Source: Flavobacterium pectinovorum (lineage in GTDB: Bacteria; Bacteroidota; Bacteroidia; Flavobacteriales; Flavobacteriaceae). Taken from it: DNA of 64,000 nt. The stretch's first letter is position 1; every line of letters begins with the position of its first letter. The position numbers were made by a program, and so were the translations under genes. Below, in pieces: positions 41,346 through 53,700 of this stretch. The stretch covers positions 19,045 through 83,044 of the forward strand of contig NZ_RCZH01000002.1 of the NCBI RefSeq assembly GCF_006438875.1. Reading direction: 5' to 3'. The notes under the pieces are model-generated. The model saw only the letters and a list, made by a program, of their open reading frames with translations. It searched no databases and had not been told where the DNA came from.

Positions 41346-42332
41346 ATGAACACAAATTTCAAAAAATTAGGAGTTTTATCTTTATTAGTAATCACTTTTG
41401 CAAGTTGCAGTACAAGCGACGGCGACGATAACAATCTTGTTCTTCCTCCATCTGGAGCGGCGTTTAAAGGAATTACCGAAAAGGGAATTAAGAAAAACAC
41501 GCAAAACTTTACCATTACAGCCGGAACAGGTGTTGTAACCATAACATCTGCAAAAGGGGTAAAACTAAACATTCCGGGAGACTGTTTAACTAAAAACGGA
41601 ATTGCCGTAACCGGAGCTGTTGATATTGAATACATCGAACTTTTTGACAAAGGAAATATGTTGATCACCAACAAACCAACAATGGGAATCACGGCTGACG
41701 GAAAGAAAAACTTACTGATTTCGGGCGGAGAATTCTTTATCAAAGCCACGCAAGGCGGAGTTGAACTTAAAACTACTTGTTACATGACCATGGTTGTTCC
41801 GGCAGCTTTAACAGATGGTGTAGACAATACAATGACTTTATGGAATGGTAAAGTTGATGATAGAGGAGAATTGGCCTGGGAACAGCCTAAACCAAACGCT
41901 GACGGAGCTGGAGGAAAAGGAGGCGTTCAAGGCGAAGGATCTAATTATTATGTAACTTTTGGAAACTTTGGATGGACAAACGTAGACCGTTTTTACAGTG
42001 ATCCAAGACCAAAAACAACTCTTCTTGCAGACGCTCCTGAAGGTTACGACAACAACAATAGCGCAATTTACTTATCATACGATGGCGAAGGAACAAATGC
42101 ACTTGCTAAACTGGACACTTATACGCCTGCTGGATTATTTAGCGAACACTACGGTCAAATCCCAATTGGTTTAGCGTGTCATGTGATTTTCGTTACCGAA
42201 TCTAATGGACAATGGCGCTATGCAATCAAAGCTGTAACCGTTGCTGCCAACGATGTTTACACCTTTACTCTTGCCGAAACAACAGTTGGCACAGAAGCTC
42301 AACTGGTAGCAGCGATCAATGCTATTCAGTAA
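41346..42332 (+). CDS. Cell-surface or periplasmic lipoprotein (328 residues)
   Basis: Signal peptide and lipobox FASCST (Cys near 21), followed by acidic residues (SDGDDNN), a pattern that can favour surface display in Bacteroidota. The body is beta-rich (VVTITSAKGVKLNIPGDCL) with a Gly-rich loop. No enzyme motif. Terminator follows. First of three envelope genes on this strand. Confidence 0.75.
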   Translation: MNTNFKKLGVLSLLVITFASCSTSDGDDNNLVLPPSGAAFKGITEKGIKKNTQNFTITAGTGVVTITSAKGVKLNIPGDCLTKNGIAVTGAVDIEYIELFDKGNMLITNKPTMGITADGKKNLLISGGEFFIKATQGGVELKTTCYMTMVVPAALTDGVDNTMTLWNGKVDDRGELAWEQPKPNADGAGGKGGVQGEGSNYYVTFGNFGWTNVDRFYSDPRPKTTLLADAPEGYDNNNSAIYLSYDGEGTNALAKLDTYTPAGLFSEHYGQIPIGLACHVIFVTESNGQWRYAIKAVTVAANDVYTFTLAETTVGTEAQLVAAINAIQ

Positions 42333-42351
42333 CTTACAAAATACTTTTAAG

Positions 42352-42383
42352 AAAAAGTGATGATTTGCTCATCACTTTTTTTT
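42352..42383 (+). terminator. Intrinsic terminator
   Basis: AAAAAGTGATGA / TCATCACTTTTT with a TTTGC loop and a T8 tract. Confidence 0.85.
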
Positions 42384-42514
42384 ACATTTAATCCAGTTTT
42401 CAAATTAATTCTGATGATTTTCAGAAGCTAATCCTGCTATTCGTTGCAATCTTTTATGCCGAACCCCGGCACAAAAGGATTTCCACTACTATCAGGGCTA
42501 AAAAACCTCTAGTT

Positions 42515-44467
42515 ATGAAACCACTATCGTCTATTTTCTTTATTCTATTCTCTATTCTCGCAATAGGACAAACCAAAGTAAAAGACACCATAACCCGAAG
42601 AGCCAATATTGGTTTTATCCAAAACGGAAACGTTGTTACTTATAAGCCGGAAACTCCGCCATTAATTCCAATTGCGGGCGCGCCAAAACCAAGTTATTCT
42701 TATTTATGGGAACTTGGTGACGGACATTACAGCAAAGAAGCCGAACCGAAACATGTCTATAAAAACAAAGGAACATACACCACAAGACTTGCCGTAACCA
42801 ATAATTACGACAACGGAAAACCTCCTGCAACGCGACCAAAAAAAGTTGCCATAAACGACATTACGGATACTAATTATAAAGACATTGCATCGATCGAAGA
42901 TCAAAACGGATTTGCAATCCTAAAAAACTGCGATCCAATTCCGGATCAGGAAATGATAGTTGTAGTAAGTTATCAAAATCTCGAAAACTATGTTTCAAGC
43001 GGAAAGCTTTATCTTTTTTACAATGAAAAACAATTCAAAACTAACAACTTCGAATTAGTCGATTTTCGAACCTATGCAAATGAACGTGAAGTACAAGAAA
43101 AAACCGTCGCTTCTGTAGACGATTTAGACGATAAAAATTCCTATTTGGCTTCAGCCGAAAACAATTTCAAAACCAAAAAATACAGAAATACAACTACCGA
43201 AGAAGATCTTGACGCTTCCTTATTAGAAGCCAATAAATTATATCATAATGTGTCGGTTCTGGAATTTGACGATGCAAACCCAAGCGAAACCCGAAATGTA
43301 TTTTATACTTTTAAAACTACTCCCGAAATGATTAAAGATACCAGCGCAACAGTTACCATGCGCGGAATTTTTGTCCCAAACAGAAGTTATAAAAACCACA
43401 AAATAAAAAATCTCGAAATGGAAATTGTAACTTCTCACGATCCCAACAAAATGGGTTCTAACGGAAGTTTTATCAATTATAGATTAGTTCGTTTTAAACG
43501 AGTGAATTTTAAAACCCGTTTTCAGAACAACGGCGAAGGTCCGGCGAGAATGATCCGGCTTGAAACAGATATTCCGGATATGTTTGACAAAAAAACATTT
43601 CAGGTAGAAGATATGTATCCCAAATGTCCAATTTGTCCAAAAGGCGAAGAACCAACCGTAAGTTGTCTTGATACCATTATCAAACAAAAACAGATTTTCT
43701 TTACGTTCAAAAACATTTATTTGCCCGGAAGCGAACAAAAAAATGTACACGAAAAAGACAGCACAAAAGGTTTTGTCAAATACTCCATGAAATTTACTGA
43801 AGACTTTCATAAAGTAAAAACCAGAAGCCGTACCTCCATTATTTTTGATAAAAACGAACCTATAATTACCAATTATGCCACTACCCGATTTTTACCCGGA
43901 ATTTCGATTGGTGCAAAAGCGGGTTATAATCTATATCCTAATTTAGAAAAATCAACGAGTTATTTTGTGGGTGCAACCATTTCGCCTTTTAAATCATATC
44001 GCTTTTACTGGCAAGCCGAATGGTTAAATGCGTTGAATAAATACGACAGTGGCACCACTATAGTTAGTCAGAATGTGGTAAACCCAAATGGCGTAAAACA
44101 ATTTCAACGCACCACAACGACAATCGAAAACAAAAATGTAAACTGGGAAATTCCGCTTTTACTGCGATATAATATTAATACCTATATTGGAATTGGCGCG
44201 GGAATTCAGGCGAATTTTGATGTTTCATCTGAACAAACAAAAACTAAAAAGATCGAAAGTTTTGAAGGCGGAACGGATCAATTTTTAATGGATACCCAGA
44301 CAAAATCAAACTCGGTTAAAAACTCCTTTGGCAATTTAAAAACAGGTCTTTTGTTTGATTTAACCGCTGGTTTTGCCCGAATTGGTCCAAGTTTAGGCGC
44401 TCGTTATGTGATTAATTTCGAACAGAATTTCAACTATTTCCAGCTTTACGGAATCTGGAAGTTTTAA
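42515..44467 (+). CDS. PKD-domain outer-membrane protein
   Basis: 650 residues. Signal peptide (about 1-18), a PKD domain (YLWELGDGHYSKEAEPKHVYKNKGTYTTRLAVTN, about 60-110), a large middle region with a CPICPKGEEPTVSC cysteine pair, and a C-terminal part with beta-barrel strands (ISIGAKAGYNLYP, IGIGAGIQANFDV, ending in LYGIWKF). Likely outer-membrane anchored with a periplasmic or surface PKD region. Function unknown. Confidence 0.75.
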   Translation: MKPLSSIFFILFSILAIGQTKVKDTITRRANIGFIQNGNVVTYKPETPPLIPIAGAPKPSYSYLWELGDGHYSKEAEPKHVYKNKGTYTTRLAVTNNYDNGKPPATRPKKVAINDITDTNYKDIASIEDQNGFAILKNCDPIPDQEMIVVVSYQNLENYVSSGKLYLFYNEKQFKTNNFELVDFRTYANEREVQEKTVASVDDLDDKNSYLASAENNFKTKKYRNTTTEEDLDASLLEANKLYHNVSVLEFDDANPSETRNVFYTFKTTPEMIKDTSATVTMRGIFVPNRSYKNHKIKNLEMEIVTSHDPNKMGSNGSFINYRLVRFKRVNFKTRFQNNGEGPARMIRLETDIPDMFDKKTFQVEDMYPKCPICPKGEEPTVSCLDTIIKQKQIFFTFKNIYLPGSEQKNVHEKDSTKGFVKYSMKFTEDFHKVKTRSRTSIIFDKNEPIITNYATTRFLPGISIGAKAGYNLYPNLEKSTSYFVGATISPFKSYRFYWQAEWLNALNKYDSGTTIVSQNVVNPNGVKQFQRTTTTIENKNVNWEIPLLLRYNINTYIGIGAGIQANFDVSSEQTKTKKIESFEGGTDQFLMDTQTKSNSVKNSFGNLKTGLLFDLTAGFARIGPSLGARYVINFEQNFNYFQLYGIWKF

Positions 44468-44487
44468 GAATTATACAAAGACAAAAG

Positions 44488-44588
44488 TTCGCCACGAATT
44501 TCACAAATTTTCACAAATACAGGCGGCTAAATAAAGCGCAAATCAAACTAAAAAATAATTCGTGAAAATTTGTGAAATTCGTGGCGAA
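44488..44588. repeat. Intergenic inverted repeat with 27-bp perfect arms
   Basis: TTCGCCACGAATTTCACAAA... (44488-44514) and its exact complement (44562-44588), about 47 bp apart. Same family as 31040-31200 and 62336-62412. Confidence 0.85.
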
Positions 44589-44599
44589 AAAACTTTAAT

Positions 44600-47263
44600 A
44601 TGATAAAACTATATTGCTATATTTTATTCTTTTCAACTCTAATTTCATTCGGGCAGCGATCTGCTTCGGAAGAAGATAAACTCTATAATGCGGTTGATGC
44701 TTTTGTGTCGAATCCTTCGGCGAAAGCCATAGAAAACCTGAGCAATATTGAATCTGATTTTTGGAGAAATTCAAAATCTAAAACCAAAGACGAACTTCTT
44801 GCCATTGTGGTTTTAAACTGCAATAAAGCGTATTATGAGAATCAATTCGGGCAAACCGAAAAAGCCATTGCGAGTTATGAAAAAGCATGGCAAATTTATC
44901 AGAAAAATAAACTCGCAAATTATGATATTATCGAATTTTGCCTGAAACCTTTAGGTAATTTATATACAGTTTTGGGCGATTATGATAGCGCTGAAAACAC
45001 GATCAAGCAATACTTTTATATTATAAATACTTCCAAAAATTATCCTGATGCTCCAAAGCAAAAATTTGCTGCGATTCTTAATTTGTCAAATGTGTATCAG
45101 AGTTCCGGCAAGATTTCTTTGGCAATCGAATTATTAGAAAATACTCTGAAAACAGAGAAACTATCGAATGCGCAAAAAGGAATTTTATGGAATAATTTGG
45201 GAAATAGTTATTTGTTGAGTGCTACAGGAAATTTAATGAGACCTGAAACACATCAAAATGCCCAAAAAGCATTTATATCGGCTGTTTCATATCTCAAAAA
45301 CGAAAAAAATCAAACAGAAACTTTATCCAATTCTTATCGAAATCTCTCCGTTCTTAACCGCCAAAGGCAAAACTTTGAAATTGCCAATTCTTATTTAGAA
45401 AAAGCAGAAAGGTTATTTTTAGAAACGAATAAACAACCGAGAAAAATAGCAAAACTGTATTACGAAAAAGCTTTATTGTTTTTTGATGAACAAAAATATG
45501 AGGAAAGCGAAAAGCTGATTCTGACTATTTTTAAAATTCTGATTCCGAATTATAATTCAAAAAATAAGCTTCCTAATCAAAATGAATTATACGCTGAAAC
45601 TGTTTTAATTGATATTCTGGATTTACAGGCAGAAATCTTCTCTAAACAAAATCAACCCAAAAAAACACTTGAAGCTTATAAACTTTCCTTTTATATCGAA
45701 GATTTATTGATGAACGGATTGATTTATGAAAATTCCAAAATCATATCTCAAGTCCGCGCCAGAAATCGTACTGAAAAATGTATTTCTATTTATGATCGTT
45801 TGTATCATGAAGAAAATAAAACCGAATATCTGGAACAAGCTTTTCAATTAGCAGAAAGAACAAAATCAGGGATTTTAAAAAGTTACCGCTCGAATATTAA
45901 AAACGCTTCCGCAGAAGAGAAAAAGCTTTTACATGAACTTCAAACTTTAAATAATAACATTTTAAAAGAGCAACAAAAAGGAAATTCTGCTAACATTTCG
46001 AACATCAATAAAGCCATAAAAAAGCAAAATGAATTGATGCTTTCGCTGAAGAAAATTCAATCTGAAAATCCAAATTACATTCCTGAAAATTGTGATTTTA
46101 AAATGCTATTATCAAAACTAGAAAAAGATAAAGCCATGATGCTTTATTACCTAATGGGATCTGAAAATCTGTATTTTTTCATTTTACAAAATAACCAAAT
46201 TGCTTTAAATCATATCAACATCACTCATCTTGCAATTCCTAGAATTGTACAGTTTATAGATTATTTTAATAGCCCCGATGCTATTATAAATGACATCTCA
46301 GGTTATAATCATTACGGAAACGACGTTTATAATTTATTAAAAATGCCTGGTAATTCTGTTTATCAAAACCTCATCATTGTTCCTGATGGAATTTTGAATT
46401 TCCTGCCTTTCGAAGCTTTGATTACTCAGGAATCTTCTACAACAAATTTTGCAAAAATGCATTATTTATTGAATGATTTCAAGATTGGATATAATACTTC
46501 GGCGAATATTTATCTGAATTCTAAACCTAATTCAAAATCTGAAAAAACAGTTTTGGGCGTTTTTCCTATTTTCGAAAAAACACCGTTTGAATTGGGTTAT
46601 TCTAAGAATGAACTGGAAGCTATTAAAAGTAATTTTAAAGGGAAATATTTAGAAAATTCAAATGCAACTTTTAGCAATTTCAAGAAGAGTGCAGATAAAT
46701 ATTCTATTTTACATTTAAGTACACACGCTTCTTCGGGAGATATTGAAACACCGGCAAGTATTAAATTTTACGATCAGGAAATCTTATATTCGGAATTGTA
46801 CAATTTAAATATCAATCCTGATTTAGTGGTTTTAAGTGCCTGCGAAACCGGAATTGGAAAACTCTACAAAGCCGAAGGCGCAATGAGTGTTGCAAGAGGT
46901 TTTCAGTTTGCAGGAGCTCAGAATTTATTGTTTTCTTTATGGAAAGTAAACGATTATACAACATCGGTTTTTATGGCTGATTTTTATAAAAACATTAAAA
47001 ATGATGTTCCTTATTTTGAAGCTAATACAAATGCTAAACTTGATTTTTTAAACGACAAATCTATTTCAAATGCTAAAAAATCGCCTTACTATTGGAGTTC
47101 TTTCGTTTATTACGGTTCAATTTCATCAGAAGAGAAATCAACAAATTATATCTTTTACATCATTAGTTTATTGACTGTAATTGGTTTATTTTTGATTTTC
47201 AATCCCTATCGAAAATGGAAAATCTTCACGAGGTTCTCAAAAAAGAGAAATACAAAAAAATAA
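44600..47263 (+). CDS. TPR-CHAT caspase-like protease
   Basis: 887 residues. A signal-like N-terminus (about 1-18), TPR-type helices (about 65-400), then a CHAT peptidase domain: LHLSTHASSGD with His709 and VVLSACETGIG with Cys748, plus GAMSVARGFQFAGAQNLLFSLW. A C-terminal TM lies at about 855-872. The combination suggests a membrane-tethered, TPR-regulated cysteine protease. It overlaps the next gene, an aspartic protease, by 49 bp. Confidence 0.88.
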   Translation: MIKLYCYILFFSTLISFGQRSASEEDKLYNAVDAFVSNPSAKAIENLSNIESDFWRNSKSKTKDELLAIVVLNCNKAYYENQFGQTEKAIASYEKAWQIYQKNKLANYDIIEFCLKPLGNLYTVLGDYDSAENTIKQYFYIINTSKNYPDAPKQKFAAILNLSNVYQSSGKISLAIELLENTLKTEKLSNAQKGILWNNLGNSYLLSATGNLMRPETHQNAQKAFISAVSYLKNEKNQTETLSNSYRNLSVLNRQRQNFEIANSYLEKAERLFLETNKQPRKIAKLYYEKALLFFDEQKYEESEKLILTIFKILIPNYNSKNKLPNQNELYAETVLIDILDLQAEIFSKQNQPKKTLEAYKLSFYIEDLLMNGLIYENSKIISQVRARNRTEKCISIYDRLYHEENKTEYLEQAFQLAERTKSGILKSYRSNIKNASAEEKKLLHELQTLNNNILKEQQKGNSANISNINKAIKKQNELMLSLKKIQSENPNYIPENCDFKMLLSKLEKDKAMMLYYLMGSENLYFFILQNNQIALNHINITHLAIPRIVQFIDYFNSPDAIINDISGYNHYGNDVYNLLKMPGNSVYQNLIIVPDGILNFLPFEALITQESSTTNFAKMHYLLNDFKIGYNTSANIYLNSKPNSKSEKTVLGVFPIFEKTPFELGYSKNELEAIKSNFKGKYLENSNATFSNFKKSADKYSILHLSTHASSGDIETPASIKFYDQEILYSELYNLNINPDLVVLSACETGIGKLYKAEGAMSVARGFQFAGAQNLLFSLWKVNDYTTSVFMADFYKNIKNDVPYFEANTNAKLDFLNDKSISNAKKSPYYWSSFVYYGSISSEEKSTNYIFYIISLLTVIGLFLIFNPYRKWKIFTRFSKKRNTKK

Positions 47264-47655
47264 AATTCAAAGTTACCAAGACGCAACACCTTTTAGTAAA
47301 AGCCAAAATCAATGGCGTTTCAGGGAACTTTATTTTAGATACGGGAGCGTCGAATTCCTGCATTGGATTTGAAAGCATCGAACGCTTTGAATTGACAGCA
47401 AAAAAGTCAAAAACCAAAGCTTCGGGCGCTGGAGGAACCGGAATGAAAACACAGATTTCAGCACATAATAAGTTAGAACTTGGAAGTTGGAAAAACACGA
47501 ACTTTGGTATTGTAATTTTTGATCTTTCGCATGTCAATGAAGCTTTGGAATCTTTTAAGGCAAAACCTGTTCATGGTATTATTGGTGCAGATGTTTTGCT
47601 ACAAGGAAAGGCAATTATAGATTATTACAATCATTGTTTGTATCTTAAAATATAA
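47215..47655 (+). CDS. Retropepsin-like aspartic protease
   Basis: 146 residues. Single aspartic-protease motif FILDTGASNSCI (Asp42), a flap-like Gly-rich region (ASGAGGTGMK), and HGIIGADVLL, the second conserved hydrophobic motif. Must act as a dimer. Starts inside the 3' end of the CHAT gene, so its translation is probably coupled. No signal peptide, so probably cytoplasmic. Confidence 0.82.
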   Translation: MENLHEVLKKEKYKKIKFKVTKTQHLLVKAKINGVSGNFILDTGASNSCIGFESIERFELTAKKSKTKASGAGGTGMKTQISAHNKLELGSWKNTNFGIVIFDLSHVNEALESFKAKPVHGIIGADVLLQGKAIIDYYNHCLYLKI

Positions 47656-47793
47656 TTGTAAATACCATCTTCAAATTAAGAGATTAAGGGTCATAGAACT
47701 AAATTCTTTGATTTTTAACAATAATAACTTTATATTTATTGACATTGGTTTTTTTCTATATATTTGTTAAAACATTTTAACAATCCTATACGT

Positions 47794-50700
47794 ATGAAAA
47801 AAACTTTACTTTTTTTTCTTTTACTGTTTACTAATTATTTTTATGCTCAGGTCAATGATATAGAGCATTGTTATCAAAATACCCAATTTGATTTAACCGT
47901 TAACCAGTCACTTTTACTGGGTAATTTAAACCCTGCAGAAACAACAATTAGTTATCACTTAAGTTCTGAAGATGCAACTGCCAACATAAATGCAATTGTG
48001 CAGCCAACAGCTTATAGTAGTTCAGCATTGTCTAAAACTATTTATGCCAGAATAGATAATCAAGGAACTGTTACAACAAAGTTTTTTAATATAAAAGTAT
48101 ATCAAGAGTTAACTTTTACAACTCTTACATCATCGGTTCATTGTAATGGACAAAATGACGGTTCTTTAACTGTAGTTCCGTCTGGAGGTAAAACTCCTTA
48201 TGCTTATAGTTTGGACGGCGGTCCTTTTACCGTTTATATCGGTAATCCAATTGGCAATTTTACTAATTTATCAGCGGGTACTCACAATATAATATTAAAA
48301 GATGCTTTGGGGTGTCCATCGATGAGACAAATTGTTCAAATAACAGAACCAACTGCTTTAATTGCAACTACTGCGGTTTCTAATCAAAATGTAATTGTTA
48401 CCGCTACAGGGGGAACTGTGCCGTACCAATATTCTTTGGATGGAATGAATTATCAAATTAGCGATGTTTTCCAGGTTATCACTCCCGGAAATTATACTCC
48501 CAGGGTGCGAGATTCTAATGGTTGTATGGTAATGGTACCAGTAACTGTTCTGCCACCTTTAAATGCTACAGTTGCTGTTACTAAAGAAATTGATTGTAAT
48601 AGCGGTGCTATACTTACTGTTACTGCATCCGGAGGGCAACTTCCTTATCAATATTCTATAGATGGAGGAGCAACATTTCAGACATACAATGTTTTTGGTA
48701 ATCTGCCTGGAAAAACTTATAATATAGTAGTCAAAGATGCTGTAAATACAGTCTCAAATGGAACTCCAATTGTACTATATCCGCCTTTTCCAATTGGTGT
48801 AAATACTATTGTTTCACCTATAAGCTGTACTAGTAATGCAATTATAACTGTTATACCGACCGGAGCATACGGGCCATTTTTTTATTCTCTCGATGGTGGA
48901 ATAAATTATAGCTCTAATAATACTTTTTCTAATCTTCTTGCCGGCACTTATCGTGTAGTTGTAAAAGATCAAAAAAATTGTGTTTCTTCAATCTTTAATG
49001 TTACAATAAATCCGTTTATACCTGTAAGCGGAACTGCTTCAAATACTCAACTAGTATGTGCTCAGGATAGTGCTGCATTAACGGTCAATGCTAATGGTGG
49101 TCAGCTTCCATATCAATACTCAATAAACGATAATCCTTATACAACTAGTAACGTTTATACAAACATTAGCCCCGGAACTTATAATATTAAAGTAAAAGAT
49201 GCTAATAATTGTTTATACACATTCGTATATAACGTTGTACCACCACAAAATATCATTGGTGCTATAAATATTGTAAATCAAACTGTAACTGTAACTAATG
49301 TTATTGGAGGAAGCGGGTCTTATATGTATTCTCTAGATAACGGAAGTTTTCAAATTAATCCTGTTTTTACAAATTTAACGCCTGGAACACATCTGATAAA
49401 AATAAAAGACTCAACAGGTTGTGAATCAACGTATGCAATTAGTTTTATAATTGAAGATCTAAATCCATTAACTTCTACAATGACTATTACCAAATCAATA
49501 GATTGTATGAGTAATGCGGTAATTAGTATTGCTGCAGCGGGAGGTCAGGTACCTTATACCTATTCAATAGATGGCGGGACAACTTACCAAACCAATAGTA
49601 TTTTTAATAATCTTGTTGCAGGAACTTACACTATCGTAGTGAAAGATGCTGCTAACAATACAAAAATAAACACTTTTATAATTCCTCCATATTCTCCTCT
49701 AATAAGCACTTTTAGTTATACAAACGTAAGATGTATAGGTTCTAATGATGGATCTGTAGAAATAACGGCAACAGGCGGAAAAGCTCCTTATGTTTACTCC
49801 TTAGATAATAATCCTTATAGTTCAAGTAATATAACCAGTAATTTAGCGGCTTCAAATTATACTATAAATGTAAAAGATGCTAATGGATGTCTGTTTACAT
49901 CCATGGTAACAATATCACAACCAGATGCTTTATCAGCTTCAACCACAGTGAAAGGCACTTCTGCTAATACTAATGACGGAGAAATAACGGTTACTCCTTT
50001 CGGTGGCGTTGCTCCATACGTTTATTCAATTGCCGACAATACTGGATTACCAGTTGGTCCTTTTCAAGTATCTAATGTTTTTACAGGACTAAAAGCCGGA
50101 TCATATATTGTTAAAGTAAGAGATGCAAATGGATGCGAGTTTAATTCAGTTACTATAACCGTTGAAAGCCCTAGCCCTTTAACTGCAAAAGCCGTTATTA
50201 CAAAAAAGTTAGATTGTATTAGTAATGCAACAATAACAGCAACTGCAACCGGAGGGCAATCTCCTTATACCTATTCTGTAGATGGAGGAGCAACTTACCA
50301 ATCTGGTAATATTTTTATTAATCTCGTTGCGGGAACGTATAATGTAATTGTAAAAGATGCTGCAAATACAATTTCAAACACAAATACGATTGCAATAAAT
50401 CAACCTCCAAAGTTAGCCGCATTTGTTGCTGTATCAAAACCACTAGATTGTAATACGAGTGCGATAATTAGCGCTATTGAAATTGGCGGAACTGCTCCAT
50501 ATTTGTATTCAATAGATAATGGTCCATATGGTTCCAGTAAGACCTTTAACAAAAATGCAGGTACTTATACTGTAAATATTAAAGATGCAGCCGGATGTAT
50601 TGTTTCAAGTACTGTAACTGTGGCACCATATGTTTCTTTATTTTCAACCATAGCAATTGCAAATGTCAAATGTCCTGGTGGTAATGATGGTTCTATCGTG

Positions 50701-53700
50701 ATTTCGGCAAGTGGCGGGGTTTCACCTTATACTTATTCGATTGGATCTGGATTTCAAGCCAGCAATATATTTAATAATTTAGTTGCCGGTAATTATGTGG
50801 TTTTAGTAAAAGACAAACTAGGATGTGTTCTTTTGAGATCCATAAAAATTATTCAACCTGCAGCTATTACTATTACAGCAGATATTACCAATGCAACCTG
50901 TTATGATTCGACAACTGGAGAAATTACAATAAATGCTTCCGGTGGTACATATCCCTATACTTATTCTATAGATGGTAATGTTTATTCGCAGAATAATACT
51001 TTCACTTATTTAGCAGCCAAAGTTTATAATTTATACGTTAAAGATAACAGAGGATGTATTGCTTCATTTTCGGCAACAATTACTCAACCTGATGCTTTAG
51101 CGCTCGATATTGATGTTAAATCTTTAAATAATGATGGAGCAATTGGCGGACTTATAAAACTAAATGCTTCCGGAGGGAAAGCTCCTTATCTTTATTCTGT
51201 ACGAAACGACACGCAAGGCACGCAAGTATCCTTAAATCAAAACATCAGATTATATAGTGGCATGTTTGAAGGTTCTTACACCATTAGCGTTACAGATGCG
51301 AATGGATGTAAAATAACTAAGACTAATGTAATTGTTGCAATAACAAATCCAATTGTACTGAATGCTGTTAAAACCCCTATTAGCTGTATAAAAAATGCTT
51401 CTTTGGTTGTAAATGCTTCCGGAGGCGTTGCTCCATATCTTTATTCTTATGATAGCGGTGTCACATACACAAGTAATAATCCCGGACGAACCAATTTGAC
51501 TCCTGGCACTTATTCTATGTTATTAAAAGATGCTATTGGTAACGAAGCCCAATCTTATATTATTGTAAAACCCTATGTTCCTGTTAAAACAACTGCCACA
51601 GTTTCATATGAAACTGCTGACGGTTATGTCGATGGAGTAATAAAAATGAGTTCCAGTAACGGTGTTGCTCCTTATACTTATAAAGTTAAAGATAGTGCTA
51701 CAGGTAAAGTAATATTTGACAATTCGCTTTCAGTAGGTTATGTCGGATTACCGGAAGGAACTTATTCTATAACTGCTAAAGATGCTAACGGTTGCGAGTC
51801 TCAAAGTGTCGACGCGACGCTTGTGCTTCCTGGTCCAATTTCGATAAGTATAAGCAATATTAATCCTATTACTTGTCAAAACCCTGGGGAGAGTTTAACT
51901 CTTAACGCATCGGGAGGTACAGCACCATATCTTTATTCGTTTAATGCAGGTGTGACCTATAGAACAATTAATAGCGTTGCAAATTTACAATCAGGCTCGA
52001 ATTATATTTTTTATGCAAAAGATGCTATTGGTAATACAAGTAGAATTACTTATAAAGTAAAAACATACGTTCCGTTAACGCTTGATCTGACTAAAAGCGA
52101 TGTAAATTGCAACGGAGCTCAAGATGGGACAATAGTAGCGAATGTAGCGGGAGGAACTTCTCCTTATACTTATTCTTTAGGAGCTGTATTTACATCTTCT
52201 AAAATTTTTAGTAATTTACCTGCCGGATCATATAATGTAACTGTTAAAGATGCTACAGGATGTACAACTATTTCCAGCGTAACAATAACACAACCTACTC
52301 TTTTAGCAATATCAACAAGCATTGTAAATGCAACGACTACTAACGGCGGAAAAATTACAGTTACTGCTTCGGGAGGAAATCTTCCTTATACTTATTCGCT
52401 TCAAAACAATAATGGAAGCGTTGTAATGCCGTCACAAACTTCTAATATTTTTACCGATTTAACACCAGGATCGTATTCCGTAAAAGTGACTGATTCACGT
52501 GAATGTATAATTTTACAATCGGGAATTAATATTTCATCACCATCACCTCTTGTGGCAACCTATACTGTAATTCCTATAAGTTGTGATAATCCGGCGATGA
52601 TAATGGTAATTGTCGCTGGAGGAACTGCTCCTTATACATATTCTTTTGACAATGGAAATACCTATTCAGCTTCGAACATATTTTCTACTTTCACACCTGG
52701 AAATTATGATATAAAAGTACGTGATGCCCAAAACAATATCACTTCGCTTGTTGCTGTCTTATCGCCGTTAGATCCTTTAAGTATAATAGCAAACGTTGTG
52801 TCATCAGTAACTTGTTCTCAAAACGGAATAATAGAATGTACTGTTTTTGGTGGTCGTGCTCCTTATGAATACTCCTTAAATGGCGGGGTATTTCAAACCA
52901 GTAACACTTTTAATGTCCCAGCAGGTTTTTATACTATATCTGCCAGAGACACTAGTGGGTGTATTGTGATGATAGTTGTTGAATTAAAACAACCGGAACC
53001 TCTAGTTGCTTCTTTGAATGTAGAAGATCATACTGCAACAATTACTGTTGCCGGTGGTTCTGGTCCTTATTACTATGCTATTTCGCCAAATCTGGCTGTA
53101 TTTACAGGAAATAATACGTTCACCAATTTAGCAGTTGGTAATTACAGTGCAATTGTTCAGAATAAATATGGCTGTTATATGATATTCAGTTTTGTTATCG
53201 AACCTCCTGCTCCTTTGTCCGAAGGAAAAAATGCAACAACTTTTGAATTTAAGCCGGGACAAACTTTAGCAGATTTAATAGTTGAAGGAGAAAATATTCA
53301 ATGGTATAGCAGTCAAAATCCTTCTGGTGGCAAGAACAACAAAGCAAATGAAACTCCACTGCCTTTAACAACAGCTCTTGTGGATGGAATCACTTATTAT
53401 GCTTCTCAAACGATCAACGGAGTTGAAAGTAAAGAACGCCTTGCTGTTACGGCTAAATCAAACGGATCGCTTTCGACACCGGATTTTGTACTTCCAAATT
53501 TCAAGTATTATCCAAATCCTGTGAAACATCTATTGACAATAAACAATACTGCTGTGATTGATGAAATCGAAATATATGCTGTTTCCGGACAAAGTATTTT
53601 ATCTAAAAGAATCGATAGTGATCATGCTGAAATTGATTTATCAAATGTTTCTGCAGGATTGTATTTCTTAAAAGTAAAATCAGAAGGACAGGTAAAAATT

